Assembly (NCBI GenBank): GCA_026997215.1
Contig: JALWJP010000184.1
Location: 340-31,808, forward strand
From: Nanobdellati archaeon
GTDB lineage: Archaea; EX4484-52; JAADEF01
Length of the DNA: 31,469 nt
Direction of reading: 5' to 3'
Part shown: in pieces, positions 22,111 to 29,410 of the stretch
How the letters are laid out: every line of letters begins with the position of its first letter
Position numbering within the stretch: position 1 is the first letter of the stretch
Program-made: the position numbers and the translations under genes
Notes under the pieces: generated by a model
The model's database searches: none
Told to the model about the DNA's origin: nothing
The model's input: only the letters and a program-made list of their open reading frames with translations

Positions 22111-22695
22111 TTATAATCCATACTCTTTAATTAAATCGTCTAATGAAATCTCAAATTCCTTCAAACAATGTGGGCATGTTATTGTGACTAATTTCTTCAT
22201 CTTCTTCTCAACTGCTTTCTCAAACTTCTCCTCTATTTCTTTTTTCTCCTTCTCTATATCTTTCTGTGTTATGGAAGTATCCTCTTTTATTATATCTAAT
22301 ATCTTCTCCAATTCCTTGCTATCGAATCCAACAACAACCTCATCTAATATTGTTAACTCTTCTCTCAATAGATCATAATCCCATGTTGAATATTCAGAGA
22401 TCTTATTGTCTGCTATTCTATATGCCCTTGCTGTTTTCTCATCCATATCCTTCACAATAACTGGTATCTTCTTATATCCTAACTCCTTTAATGCTTTGTA
22501 TCTTGCATGACCGGTTATTATCACATAATTCTTATCAACTAAAATAGGTACATTATAGCCATATTTCTGTATAGATTCTTTCAACAATTTTATTGCCTCT
22601 TTATGTACTCTTGGATTCCTCTCATATGGCTTTATCTTCTCAACATCTACCATCTTTATCTCCATATCCTTCTTGTTTGCCTTCTTTCCCATCAT
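22111..22695 (-). CDS. ParB-like nuclease-domain protein with C-terminal zinc ribbon
   Basis: A 194-residue protein. The ParB/sulfiredoxin-like domain is clear at about residues 15-85: KIKPYERNPRVHKEAI, then VPILVDKNYVIITGHARYKALKELG and PVIV. A helical acidic/basic coiled coil follows, and near the end CPHCLKEFEI supplies one CxxC pair of a possible zinc ribbon. ParB-like proteins with this layout are frequent next to phage terminases, and some act as nucleases or CTP-dependent DNA clamps. The ATG at 22695 overlaps the upstream stop (ATGA) and follows GAGGTGATAA. The ParB-like domain is certain, its activity less so. Confidence 0.82.
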   Translation of the reverse strand: MMGKKANKKDMEIKMVDVEKIKPYERNPRVHKEAIKLLKESIQKYGYNVPILVDKNYVIITGHARYKALKELGYKKIPVIVKDMDEKTARAYRIADNKISEYSTWDYDLLREELTILDEVVVGFDSKELEKILDIIKEDTSITQKDIEKEKKEIEEKFEKAVEKKMKKLVTITCPHCLKEFEISLDDLIKEYGL

Positions 22696-23054
22696 TTATC
22701 ACCTCTTTTATTATAATCCATGTAAAAATCTAAACTTGTTTTGTTTGGTATATCCCTGTTAATTAAATCAACTTGGTAAACAAAATCATCCATAACCCAA
22801 TATTTGTATTTTCCAAACTTAACATACTTGTAAGTCCAATTATTAAACTTCTTAGTATAACCGCATACCTTAATGAACTTCACAAAAAGTATAAAAGTGT
22901 CTAGGTCTTTGTCATCAACATCTTTTTTTAATAAATACCAATGTGGTGCTTTTTTGGCATATGTTTTCGCCCATCTCCATTTACCTAAAACCTCATACTT
23001 CCTTATAAAATTGTTTAACCTCTGTATAACATGCTCATCAGTACAAATATACAT
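22692..23054 (-). CDS. Hypothetical phage-type protein
   Basis: A 120-residue protein rich in aromatic residues (KWRWAKTYAKKAPHWYLL; KYVKFGKYKYWVMDD) ending in LINRD and a basic tail. Small proteins with a similar HWY...Y.YW...INR pattern occur in phages near ParB-like and methylation genes, but no function is known to me. The ATG at 23054 follows GAGTGATAGTT; a GTG at 23063 is a weaker alternative. It sits between the two ParB-like genes. Confidence 0.62.
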   Translation of the reverse strand: MYICTDEHVIQRLNNFIRKYEVLGKWRWAKTYAKKAPHWYLLKKDVDDKDLDTFILFVKFIKVCGYTKKFNNWTYKYVKFGKYKYWVMDDFVYQVDLINRDIPNKTSLDFYMDYNKRGDK

Positions 23055-23059
23055 AACTA

Positions 23060-23770
23060 TCACTCATATTCAAATCCTTTCTCATTCTTATGTTTCTCCT
23101 TCCACTCCTTCTCCAACTTAACCATATTTGTTGTTTTCCATGCTTTGTTATATGGAACTTTCTCGAATAATTTGCTAAATCCTGATATATGTTTCAATCT
23201 TATTAACTCCTCTGGCTCCATACCTAACCTATTACATATCTCCTCATCACTCCAACCATTTTTCAACATATCAAACACTATCTTTGCCATTGACACAACT
23301 TGGTGTTTACCTCTTGCTCTGTTATGTCTTATTGTTGATGCCATCCTCTCATTTATATCCTTCTCTATAACTACTACAGGTAGGAATCCTTTGTTCCTAT
23401 TGTATATATCCTTGTACAACCTCATTAAAGAATATCTATGGAACCCATCAACTATTGTATATTCATCTTTATCATCATCATAAAATGCAACAACTGGTTG
23501 TGTATATCCATCTTCATATACACTTTTATATAGCAATTCCATTTCAGTATTGGCAACAATATTAGGATTATAATCGTTTGGTTTAACTTTCTCATATCTT
23601 ATCCATCTGACAAAATCAACTGGATTAACTGAAAATGGTGAGAGTCTATGCAACTTATCCCTTATTGTATTTATGACTTCTGCCTTACTATCTAAATCAT
23701 CAACACTATCCATTAACTCCTCTATCTCCTTCACTATCTTATCTAATTTATTCTTATATTTCTTCTCCAT
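23060..23770 (-). CDS. ParB-like protein, IbrB type
   Basis: A 236-residue protein. An N-terminal coiled coil (KNKLDKIVKEIEELMDSVDD) precedes a ParB-like domain at about residues 55-150 that contains PNDYNPNIV, TIVDGFHRYSL and RHNRARG. A helix-turn-helix-like stretch follows (GWSDEEICNRLGMEPEELIRLK). This arrangement next to a PAPS-reductase-like gene matches the IbrA/IbrB pair known from phages and bacteria. The ATG at 23770 follows AGGTGAAGGGT and overlaps the end of the IbrA-like gene by 17 bases, so the two are surely coupled. It might act in transcription control or DNA modification. Confidence 0.8.
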   Translation of the reverse strand: MEKKYKNKLDKIVKEIEELMDSVDDLDSKAEVINTIRDKLHRLSPFSVNPVDFVRWIRYEKVKPNDYNPNIVANTEMELLYKSVYEDGYTQPVVAFYDDDKDEYTIVDGFHRYSLMRLYKDIYNRNKGFLPVVVIEKDINERMASTIRHNRARGKHQVVSMAKIVFDMLKNGWSDEEICNRLGMEPEELIRLKHISGFSKLFEKVPYNKAWKTTNMVKLEKEWKEKHKNEKGFEYE

Positions 23771-24884
23771 ACCCTTCACCTTCTTTCTGTTTTTTCTTAG
23801 TATAACGATGATATTCCCAATCAATCACTCTCCTAACCTTCTTTAATAATGCAAACTCATCAAAATCTCCCTTGATAACTGCCATAACTTGTTTCTTAAT
23901 GAAGTGGTCATAATTGGGCATATCTCCATACTTAACATCCATCTTATGTACAAAATTAAGCATATCCTTTGCTTTCTCTTTTGGTATCAACTTTTCTATC
24001 AAATAATCTCGGTATTCTTTCCAATTCTCAAACATATAGGGCAACTCAATCTCACCCAACATATCCATAAATTTAGTATAAGAATGTATGCCATGCAATC
24101 TCTTAACTAATTTATTATATAATTCAGCATCAACTTCTTGTAAATATTCTAATGAATATAACGCACCTTCATGGTGTAGGCTACTAACTCTCATATTCTT
24201 TATTGGCACTCCTTTCTGGTATTGTAAATCATAAATCTTATTATAAGGAAGGTTATTATCATGTATGTATTTCCAAACATCAGTGTAACTCCAATCATAA
24301 ATTATTGCGAAGTTATAATGTAATTGATTCTTGTTTCCTCTTCCCCACGTTATGTTCTTGTAAGATAATCTTGCTGTTAATGCTGAAAATCTTGTTGGGC
24401 TCTCTTCTGCTCTTAAACCATATATAACTGCTGTCTTTGTGTTCTTCCAATAATAATCTCTTATTCCATCAAACAAATCATAGAAATCTATAACATTGAA
24501 TTTATTCTCCTTTATTGCAATATCGTCTTTCTCCCTCAACCACTCCTCACCTTCTCTCCAACACCATAAATACTTATCCCTTGTTATTGCTGTTGCATTC
24601 ACTAATCTAAATTCTCCTTGGAACCAATAAGGATCCACATTTTTGTCATACATCACCTTTCTGACCAACTCTATTGTTTGTGGCCACTCTGCTTCTTGGT
24701 CTATAAATATAACTGGTAGTGGCAATACTCCTCTTCTTTTTGCTTCTTTCAATGTTATGTCTAATATAACCGTACTATCCTTTCCTCCTGAAAAATTAAC
24801 AACAACATTATCAAACTCATCAAAAATATATTTAATCCTTTCCTTAGCTGCTTCTACAACATTTTTATTTAAATACACTTTCAT
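23754..24884 (-). CDS. PAPS-reductase-like PP-loop protein, IbrA type
   Basis: A 376-residue protein of the adenine nucleotide alpha hydrolase (PAPS reductase) superfamily. The PP-loop SGGKDS is at residues 32-37 (VVVNFSGGKDSTVILD), followed by PVIFIDQEAEWPQT and YGLRAEESPTR, both typical of the IbrA/DUF3440 branch. It lacks the C-terminal cysteine motif of true sulfonucleotide reductases, so sulfate reduction is unlikely. A chemical change of DNA or RNA, or regulation together with the ParB-like partner, is more plausible. The ATG at 24884 overlaps the upstream stop (TGATG) and follows GAGGTGTTGAT. Confidence 0.85.
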   Translation of the reverse strand: MKVYLNKNVVEAAKERIKYIFDEFDNVVVNFSGGKDSTVILDITLKEAKRRGVLPLPVIFIDQEAEWPQTIELVRKVMYDKNVDPYWFQGEFRLVNATAITRDKYLWCWREGEEWLREKDDIAIKENKFNVIDFYDLFDGIRDYYWKNTKTAVIYGLRAEESPTRFSALTARLSYKNITWGRGNKNQLHYNFAIIYDWSYTDVWKYIHDNNLPYNKIYDLQYQKGVPIKNMRVSSLHHEGALYSLEYLQEVDAELYNKLVKRLHGIHSYTKFMDMLGEIELPYMFENWKEYRDYLIEKLIPKEKAKDMLNFVHKMDVKYGDMPNYDHFIKKQVMAVIKGDFDEFALLKKVRRVIDWEYHRYTKKKQKEGEGYGEEI

Positions 24885-25186
24885 CAATCAACACCTCTGT
24901 AATTAACATAATACTTCTTATTCTCCCTTCTTATAATATTGTTCTCATTAAGGAATTGAACATGTTTTTGTACCTTATTATAACTTGCTCCACATTCTTT
25001 TGTTAAATTGTATACATTTCTTATAACTTTATTACTAATTTTATCTAATATACACATCATCAATTCAGGATCATATCCTTTATATTCTGCATATAAGTAT
25101 ATAAGAAATAATGTATAATGTTCATTACAAAAACACGTTCCTGCTAATCTCTTGTCTCCACCTCTACCACATATACTACATTTCAT
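24884..25186 (-). CDS. Zinc-finger and winged-helix regulator
   Basis: A 100-residue protein with an N-terminal metal site (Cys3, Cys6, Cys18, Cys20, His23) and a C-terminal winged-helix-like part (NKVIRNVYNLTKECGASYNKVQKHVQFLNENNIIRRE, ending in a KKYYVNYRG wing). This suggests a transcription regulator for the packaging operon that starts right after it. The ATG at 25186 overlaps the upstream stop (TAATG). No closer family can be named. Confidence 0.68.
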   Translation of the reverse strand: MKCSICGRGGDKRLAGTCFCNEHYTLFLIYLYAEYKGYDPELMMCILDKISNKVIRNVYNLTKECGASYNKVQKHVQFLNENNIIRRENKKYYVNYRGVD

Positions 25187-25464
25187 TATGATTTTAAATT
25201 ATAAATATATGAATAATAATCCATCCATAACTTATTTAATTCAAATTCATTTCCATGTAATGACTCTAAACATTCACATTTCAAATTTGGAGAACCGTAC
25301 ATCACTTTATTACAACCTTGTGACAACATAAACCCATAACAAAATTTAGATACTTCATGATTTAAAGTATAATAGAAGAATCCTATTAATATCAGCATAA
25401 TAGATAAAAACCATAATGCCCAATATTCACAACTCATACCCAAAGCACAACTACTATCACTCAT
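25186..25464 (-). CDS. Small membrane-anchored cysteine-rich protein
   Basis: A 92-residue protein with a hydrophobic helix at about residues 15-33 and seven cysteines, most after the helix (SKFCYGF, SQGCNK, KCECLE). A disulfide-bonded outer domain is plausible. The start at 25464 has no good ribosome binding site and may rely on coupling to the upstream gene, which ends 8 bases before it. Function unknown. Confidence 0.6.
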   Translation of the reverse strand: MSDSSCALGMSCEYWALWFLSIMLILIGFFYYTLNHEVSKFCYGFMLSQGCNKVMYGSPNLKCECLESLHGNEFELNKLWMDYYSYIYNLKS

Positions 25465-25472
25465 ATGATTTT

Positions 25473-26039
25473 TTATTTCATCATTATTTTTAAAATTTTC
25501 TTAAAGTGTTCGTAATTGTCAACCCACTCAACATCATAATAAAATTTCTTCCTTTTTCTTCCATTCTTTTGCAATCTTATAATATCATCTTTATCTTTTA
25601 TAATCCCTGATAAATTTCTAGTTGCAATAACTTTCATTTTCTTATATTTTGACATGAAAGATAATTGTCCATGAAATATTGACAATAAAAAGTCTATACG
25701 TGGTAAGTAGGATCCATACTCTCCTCTCATAAGTTCTCTTAGAAAAGAATTAGTGTATCTTATAGGATATTTATCAATATCTGCATAAATCCTCTTTATC
25801 TTCCCACCCTTATTACATGAAGTGTAGATATGTTTATCACCATAATAAATAGTGTACCCAATAATATCGCCAACTTTATAACAATATAATATAGTGTTGC
25901 TCAATTTCATCTTTATCTTCTTGTATAGTTTTAAAGGTAAAATAAAATTCCTCTCTACTGAAAATGCCCAATCTTCTTTTGTTCTTATGTTTTTTAAGTA
26001 ATCATATACAATCTTATCAAAATGATTCTCTATTCCCAT
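25473..26039 (-). CDS. Hypothetical protein
   Basis: A 188-residue soluble protein, basic overall, with a strand-rich middle (LYCYKVGDIIGYTIYYGDKHIY) and a Lys/Arg-rich stretch near the end (RLQKNGRKRKKFYYDVEW). No recognised family. The ATG at 26039 follows GGGGGTGGGATC and overlaps the end of its upstream neighbour by 23 bases. Confidence 0.62.
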   Translation of the reverse strand: MGIENHFDKIVYDYLKNIRTKEDWAFSVERNFILPLKLYKKIKMKLSNTILYCYKVGDIIGYTIYYGDKHIYTSCNKGGKIKRIYADIDKYPIRYTNSFLRELMRGEYGSYLPRIDFLLSIFHGQLSFMSKYKKMKVIATRNLSGIIKDKDDIIRLQKNGRKRKKFYYDVEWVDNYEHFKKILKIMMK

Positions 26040-26328
26040 GATCCCACCCCCTCATTAATAATCCTTCTATCTCATCTTTGGAATATCCCATCTTCATCAT
26101 AAGTCCTATAAATGCTCTAAAAATTACCGCTAAATCCTCTGGTCTATCTGTCCTAAATGATATTGGTTTACCATATTTATCATCTATTATCTTTCCTATC
26201 TCTATACTTGCTTTTGGTGTATATTTCTCATCTCCTTTCAAATAGGTTATTCTCAAATATTGTTCCATGTTCTCTTTTCCTAAATTTCCTTTTCTTCTCA
26301 ATTCTATTATATTTTCTCTCCAACTCAT
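26017..26328 (-). CDS. Hypothetical helical protein
   Basis: A 103-residue protein, mainly helical, with EDLAVIFRAFIGLMMKMGYSKDEIEGLL at the C-terminal half. Nothing recognisable. The ATG at 26328 overlaps the upstream stop (ATGA), with GGGTGAGAAAAT as ribosome binding site, so it is translationally coupled. Confidence 0.62.
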   Translation of the reverse strand: MSWRENIIELRRKGNLGKENMEQYLRITYLKGDEKYTPKASIEIGKIIDDKYGKPISFRTDRPEDLAVIFRAFIGLMMKMGYSKDEIEGLLMRGWDHGNRESF

Positions 26329-26663
26329 ATTTTCTCACCCATATCATTCAATATATCTAATTTTATTTCTCTCTCTATATCGTTTATTAATTTGTTTATT
26401 ATTCTTCTGTTTTTTAGAAGTATGTTTAACATTTCATTATTTTCATATACTATTTTATGATTGTTCTTATATATATAGATCTCAATAAGTTTAACATGCC
26501 TATACCATATAGCTATTATAACATAATCACCATATAATTTGATTATATCCATTGTATGTCTTGTATTGTATTCTCCTGAATATACAAAAAAACCATTTAA
26601 TTCAATTAGATTATATTTTTTCACTAAATTAATTAATTTATTTATTAATTCCTTCTTATTCAT
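26325..26663 (-). CDS. Hypothetical protein
   Basis: A 112-residue protein with an N-terminal helix (KKELINKLINLVKKYNL), a beta-rich centre (GDYVIIAIWYRHVKLIEIYIYKN) and a C-terminal helix. No family recognised. The ATG at 26663 follows AGAGGTGGAAGAA; a GTG at 26672 is inside the ribosome binding site. It overlaps the previous gene by 8 bases. Confidence 0.6.
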   Translation of the reverse strand: MNKKELINKLINLVKKYNLIELNGFFVYSGEYNTRHTMDIIKLYGDYVIIAIWYRHVKLIEIYIYKNNHKIVYENNEMLNILLKNRRIINKLINDIEREIKLDILNDMGEKI

Positions 26664-26829
26664 TTCTTCCACCTCTTATTAGTTTTTTTAGAAAGTCATT
26701 TACTTCTTCCCATTCTTCTTCTATTTCTACTGGTATCACATGTATGTCAATTTTCTTATTTATTAAATCCTCTACCTTTACAAATACTGATCCTAATTCT
26801 CTATTGGCTTCTATCTCCACTCTATACAT
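26656..26829 (-). CDS. 57-residue hypothetical protein
   Basis: A small acidic protein with strands at the start (YRVEIEANRELGSVFVKVEDL) and a helix (EEWEEVNDFLKKLIR). The start ATG at 26829 follows GAGGTGAGGAGG, a strong ribosome binding site. No function can be given. Confidence 0.6.
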   Translation of the reverse strand: MYRVEIEANRELGSVFVKVEDLINKKIDIHVIPVEIEEEWEEVNDFLKKLIRGGRNE

Positions 26830-26844
26830 CCTCCTCACCTCTAG

Positions 26845-27303
26845 CTATAAGTTTTTTGCTTTTACTATTACTTTCCTCTTTTCTGCTATGTCTAAGTATT
26901 TATCCAACATCTCAATAATTATGTTAAATATTCTTTCTTTATGTTCGTAAATGAAATCCAAATGCTTTGCTTTTATGAATAATGTTACTGGGTAATCTAA
27001 ATAACTAACCGATTCTTTTGTGGTAATCCTAATTACACTGTTTTCTGATATAGATATGTTATGTATCCTAATCGCTATATCTAATGACTTGTATATCGGG
27101 AATAAAAATATTTTTATCTCTATTGTATTATTATTTATAACTTCTTCCTTTATTAACTCAAAATACATATCTCTTACCTCAAACATACTAACATCACTAA
27201 CCAAATTCTCAAATCTTTTTCTTATATCTTTTTTGTATTTTTTGTTAAATAACTTCTTCATCTCCTTTACATATTTTACATGTTTTGGTTTTTTGAATAT
27301 CAT
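26845..27303 (-). CDS. Hypothetical basic protein
   Basis: A 152-residue protein with a basic helical N-terminus (KYVKEMKKLFNKKYKKDIRKR) and a strand-rich centre with an isoleucine-rich sheet (NNTIEIKIFLFPIYKSLD). No family recognised. The ATG at 27303 lacks a clear ribosome binding site; a GTG at 27312 that overlaps the previous stop is an alternative. Confidence 0.58.
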   Translation of the reverse strand: MIFKKPKHVKYVKEMKKLFNKKYKKDIRKRFENLVSDVSMFEVRDMYFELIKEEVINNNTIEIKIFLFPIYKSLDIAIRIHNISISENSVIRITTKESVSYLDYPVTLFIKAKHLDFIYEHKERIFNIIIEMLDKYLDIAEKRKVIVKAKNL

Positions 27304-27311
27304 ACCACTCA

Positions 27312-27488
27312 CTAATATCCATTTAAATCATTTTCTAATAATTCAACTAATTCTTTTACTTGTTTTTTATTTAAGTATATATTTACTATTCTTCCTTTAT
27401 TCCAAACAGCCACTTCTAATATGTATTCTTTTAAATTAAGTTTATTTATCAACATTCCTTCATTTCCATCTCCTATTACTTTTTTCAT
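27312..27488 (-). CDS. 58-residue hypothetical protein
   Basis: An ATG at 27488 after GAGGTGATGTA opens a 58-codon frame ending in TAG at 27312. The protein has a beta-rich centre (YILEVAVWNKGRIVNIYLN) and a C-terminal helix (KKQVKELVELLEND). Start signal and composition support a real gene. Function unknown. Confidence 0.65.
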   Translation of the reverse strand: MKKVIGDGNEGMLINKLNLKEYILEVAVWNKGRIVNIYLNKKQVKELVELLENDLNGY

Positions 27489-27511
27489 TACATCACCTCA
27501 TACTGCCACTA

Positions 27512-28114
27512 TCATTCTAACAAATCACCAACTCTATCCAAATACTCATATCTTACAGCTTCTAGAACCTTTTTCCAATAATTTTTAGAAAACAAAATCC
27601 TAAATTCTCTAAATTCTAAATTGTTTTTATTAATATAAATTATATATCCCGTATTAACTTTTGTTGCAAACATGTAGAAATGCAATTGTGCTAAATGTGT
27701 CTCATTCGGAAATGAAGGTAATTCTGATACTGTCTTTAACTCAATCACTTCATTTGAATACTTATCAAATATATCCATCCTACCTCTTATCCTTACCTTC
27801 TCAGGTAGTTTTATTGTTTTCTCTATTCTCTTCTCTATCTCATAATCCTCCGTATTAAACAATTCCTTCTGTATAAACTCATGCAATATGTTCCCTATTT
27901 CAAATATCCTTGCTGTCTCTAAATCTATATCACTTATAAACCTTTTTGCTCTAATAACTTTCCATGATATAGATAATTGAGATGCGAAATATTCATTATG
28001 CTTTAAAACATGTTCCTCCTTATCATTCATCTTATCCATTAAATACTTATCCAAAAAGGTTTTGTATTTACTAACTTCTGCTATTGCACCTATACCACTA
28101 GCATTTCCTTCCAT
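27512..28114 (-). CDS. Cas4/RecB-like PD-(D/E)XK nuclease without cysteines
   Basis: A 200-residue nuclease of the RecB/Cas4 branch. His78 lies in GNILHEFIQKEL, Asp114 in RGRMDIFD, Glu125-x-Lys127 in VIELKTV, and Gln143 with Tyr147 in AQLHFYMF. All five catalytic-core motifs are in order. No cysteine is present, so the iron-sulfur cluster of true Cas4 is missing. Single-strand ends made by such an exonuclease would suit the RadB/Sak4-like ATPase upstream. The ATG at 28114 follows GTGGGTGATATA; a GTG at 28126 is less likely. No cas1 or cas2 is nearby, so a role in recombination is favoured. Confidence 0.82.
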   Translation of the reverse strand: MEGNASGIGAIAEVSKYKTFLDKYLMDKMNDKEEHVLKHNEYFASQLSISWKVIRAKRFISDIDLETARIFEIGNILHEFIQKELFNTEDYEIEKRIEKTIKLPEKVRIRGRMDIFDKYSNEVIELKTVSELPSFPNETHLAQLHFYMFATKVNTGYIIYINKNNLEFREFRILFSKNYWKKVLEAVRYEYLDRVGDLLE

Positions 28115-28145
28115 TATATCACCCACTTATATAAAATTAATAATA

Positions 28146-28403
28146 TCACTCTCCTTCGTATATAAAGTGTTCTAACCTCTTTGCCACAAACACAACAACT
28201 TCTGCCAACTTATCAGCTGTTAGTTCCTTCTTTTTCATATTGTCTGCAGTACTTAACTCAGGTGTCTTATTCAATTGCACTATCTCCACAATCTTTGTTG
28301 CAGTAGATAGTGCATTCATTCTTGCTATTCTCCTATCTTTCTTCTCCCACACATTTTCCTCCTTCCTATCTGTCTCTATCTTAAAGTCACTTTCATACCC
28401 CAC
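28146..28403 (-). CDS. Hypothetical helical protein of the recombination module
   Basis: An 85-residue helical protein (RRIARMNALSTATKIVEIVQ and TADKLAEVVVFVAKRLEHFIYE). Short proteins of this style occur beside phage recombination genes, but I cannot name the family. A GTG start at 28403 fits GAGGTGAGGAAT best. It lies between the zinc-ribbon and the nuclease genes. Confidence 0.58.
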   Translation of the reverse strand: MGYESDFKIETDRKEENVWEKKDRRIARMNALSTATKIVEIVQLNKTPELSTADNMKKKELTADKLAEVVVFVAKRLEHFIYEGE

Positions 28404-28408
28404 ATTCC

Positions 28409-28567
28409 TCACCTCACTATTCTGCTTATTAATTTTCCATCTTTCTCAACATATAGTTTAAATCTGTGTCCACAATAAAAACATAAAGCAGTACTATTCT
28501 TTAAGTGTTTTTTCTTATGGATATATTTTCGTGTTCTACCACATTTAGGACATTTAACTTTTAACAT
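28409..28567 (-). CDS. 52-residue zinc-ribbon protein
   Basis: An ATG at 28567 opens a 52-codon frame. CPKC (residues 6-9) and CFYC (29-32) form a classical zinc ribbon with a basic loop between (RTRKYIHKKKHLKN). Small ribbons like this bind nucleic acid or a partner enzyme. The start overlaps the end of the upstream gene by 14 bases, and the stop falls in the ribosome binding site of the next gene. Confidence 0.72.
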   Translation of the reverse strand: MLKVKCPKCGRTRKYIHKKKHLKNSTALCFYCGHRFKLYVEKDGKLISRIVR

Positions 28568-28721
28568 AATAATCGACCCATTTCTCTAATTTGGATTTCT
28601 TTCCTTTCTTGGTTTTTTTATTCAACCTAAATTCTATCATCTTACTTATCCTTGCAACTTCCTTCCAATTTCCTCTTAATATCATCTGTCTTTTCATTCT
28701 CTCTAATGTTTTTATATCCAT
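28554..28721 (-). CDS. 55-residue basic hypothetical protein
   Basis: A basic helical protein with NWKEVARISKMIEFRLNKKTKKGKKSK. The ATG at 28721 is preferred because GGAGGAAGAGTGATGAT lies just before it. The frame extends to 28784, but that part overlaps the end of the ATPase gene. It might bind DNA alongside the ATPase. No family recognised. Confidence 0.58.
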   Translation of the reverse strand: MDIKTLERMKRQMILRGNWKEVARISKMIEFRLNKKTKKGKKSKLEKWVDYYVKS

Positions 28722-28755
28722 ATCATCACTCTTCCTCCGGAATAACTTAAAAAAA

Positions 28756-29373
28756 TTAAATTTCGATAAAAAACTTAGGATCATTTACAACCACCCTTTC
28801 TTTCCATTTCTTTATGGCTCTTGCTCCATTTTCCTTCTTATATACTCTATACACCTTATCAATATGCCTTAATACAGTAACATTCATCTTTGGGCCAATC
28901 TCATAAGGTTGGAATGATTTTACTGCTTCATGTGCTATAATGATTATTGTTGCTCCTTTCTCTTTCAGTAATGATAACCTTCTAAATACCACATCATAAA
29001 AGTTTGATAATTCTATGTTCTTTCTTGGGCTCATAAGTTTATCAGATAGAAAATCTGATGATAATGAAGTTATACTATCCACTACTATCCATCTACCTTT
29101 CATATCATAATTATTCAACTCTGATAACTTAGAAAGTAGTATTGTGTAATGTTTAACATCTATTATATTAAATTTGTTAGGTAGATCACTCGTTTTATAA
29201 TTTGTATCTACTTTAAACCATATCACTTTGTCTTTATTTTCTAATATCTTCCTTACAAATGTTGTTTTACCTATCAATGGCTCTCCGAAGATAACAACTA
29301 TCTTATTCTTATTTTCATCTACCCATTTTTTGTAATAGTCCTCTGTCCTATCACTCACATCTTTTAAAGTCAT
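28756..29373 (-). CDS. RadB/Sak4-like RecA-family ATPase
   Basis: A 205-residue RecA-fold ATPase consisting of the core only. Walker A is GEPLIGKT at residues 30-37, Walker B is RWIVVDSITSL, and a later strand is TIIIIAHEAV. Size and layout fit Sak4-type phage proteins and archaeal RadB, which help strand annealing or exchange. The ATG at 29373 follows GAGGTGATAAG. With the RecB-like nuclease (27512) and the resolvase-like nuclease (3689) it would make a recombination set. A DnaB/KaiC-like ATPase is a less likely alternative. Confidence 0.78.
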   Translation of the reverse strand: MTLKDVSDRTEDYYKKWVDENKNKIVVIFGEPLIGKTTFVRKILENKDKVIWFKVDTNYKTSDLPNKFNIIDVKHYTILLSKLSELNNYDMKGRWIVVDSITSLSSDFLSDKLMSPRKNIELSNFYDVVFRRLSLLKEKGATIIIIAHEAVKSFQPYEIGPKMNVTVLRHIDKVYRVYKKENGARAIKKWKERVVVNDPKFFIEI

Positions 29374-29410
29374 CTTATCACCTCTTTTTTACTTAACATA
29401 TCACACATAT

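Noticed and set aside
23754..24884. Assimilatory PAPS reductase for sulfur metabolism
   Set aside because: The C-terminal cysteine motif needed for catalysis is missing, and the overlapping ParB-like gene points to the IbrA/IbrB type instead.
27512..28114. Cas4-like nuclease as a sign of a CRISPR system
   Set aside because: No repeat-spacer array, cas1 or cas2 is present, and the cysteines of the Cas4 iron-sulfur cluster are absent.
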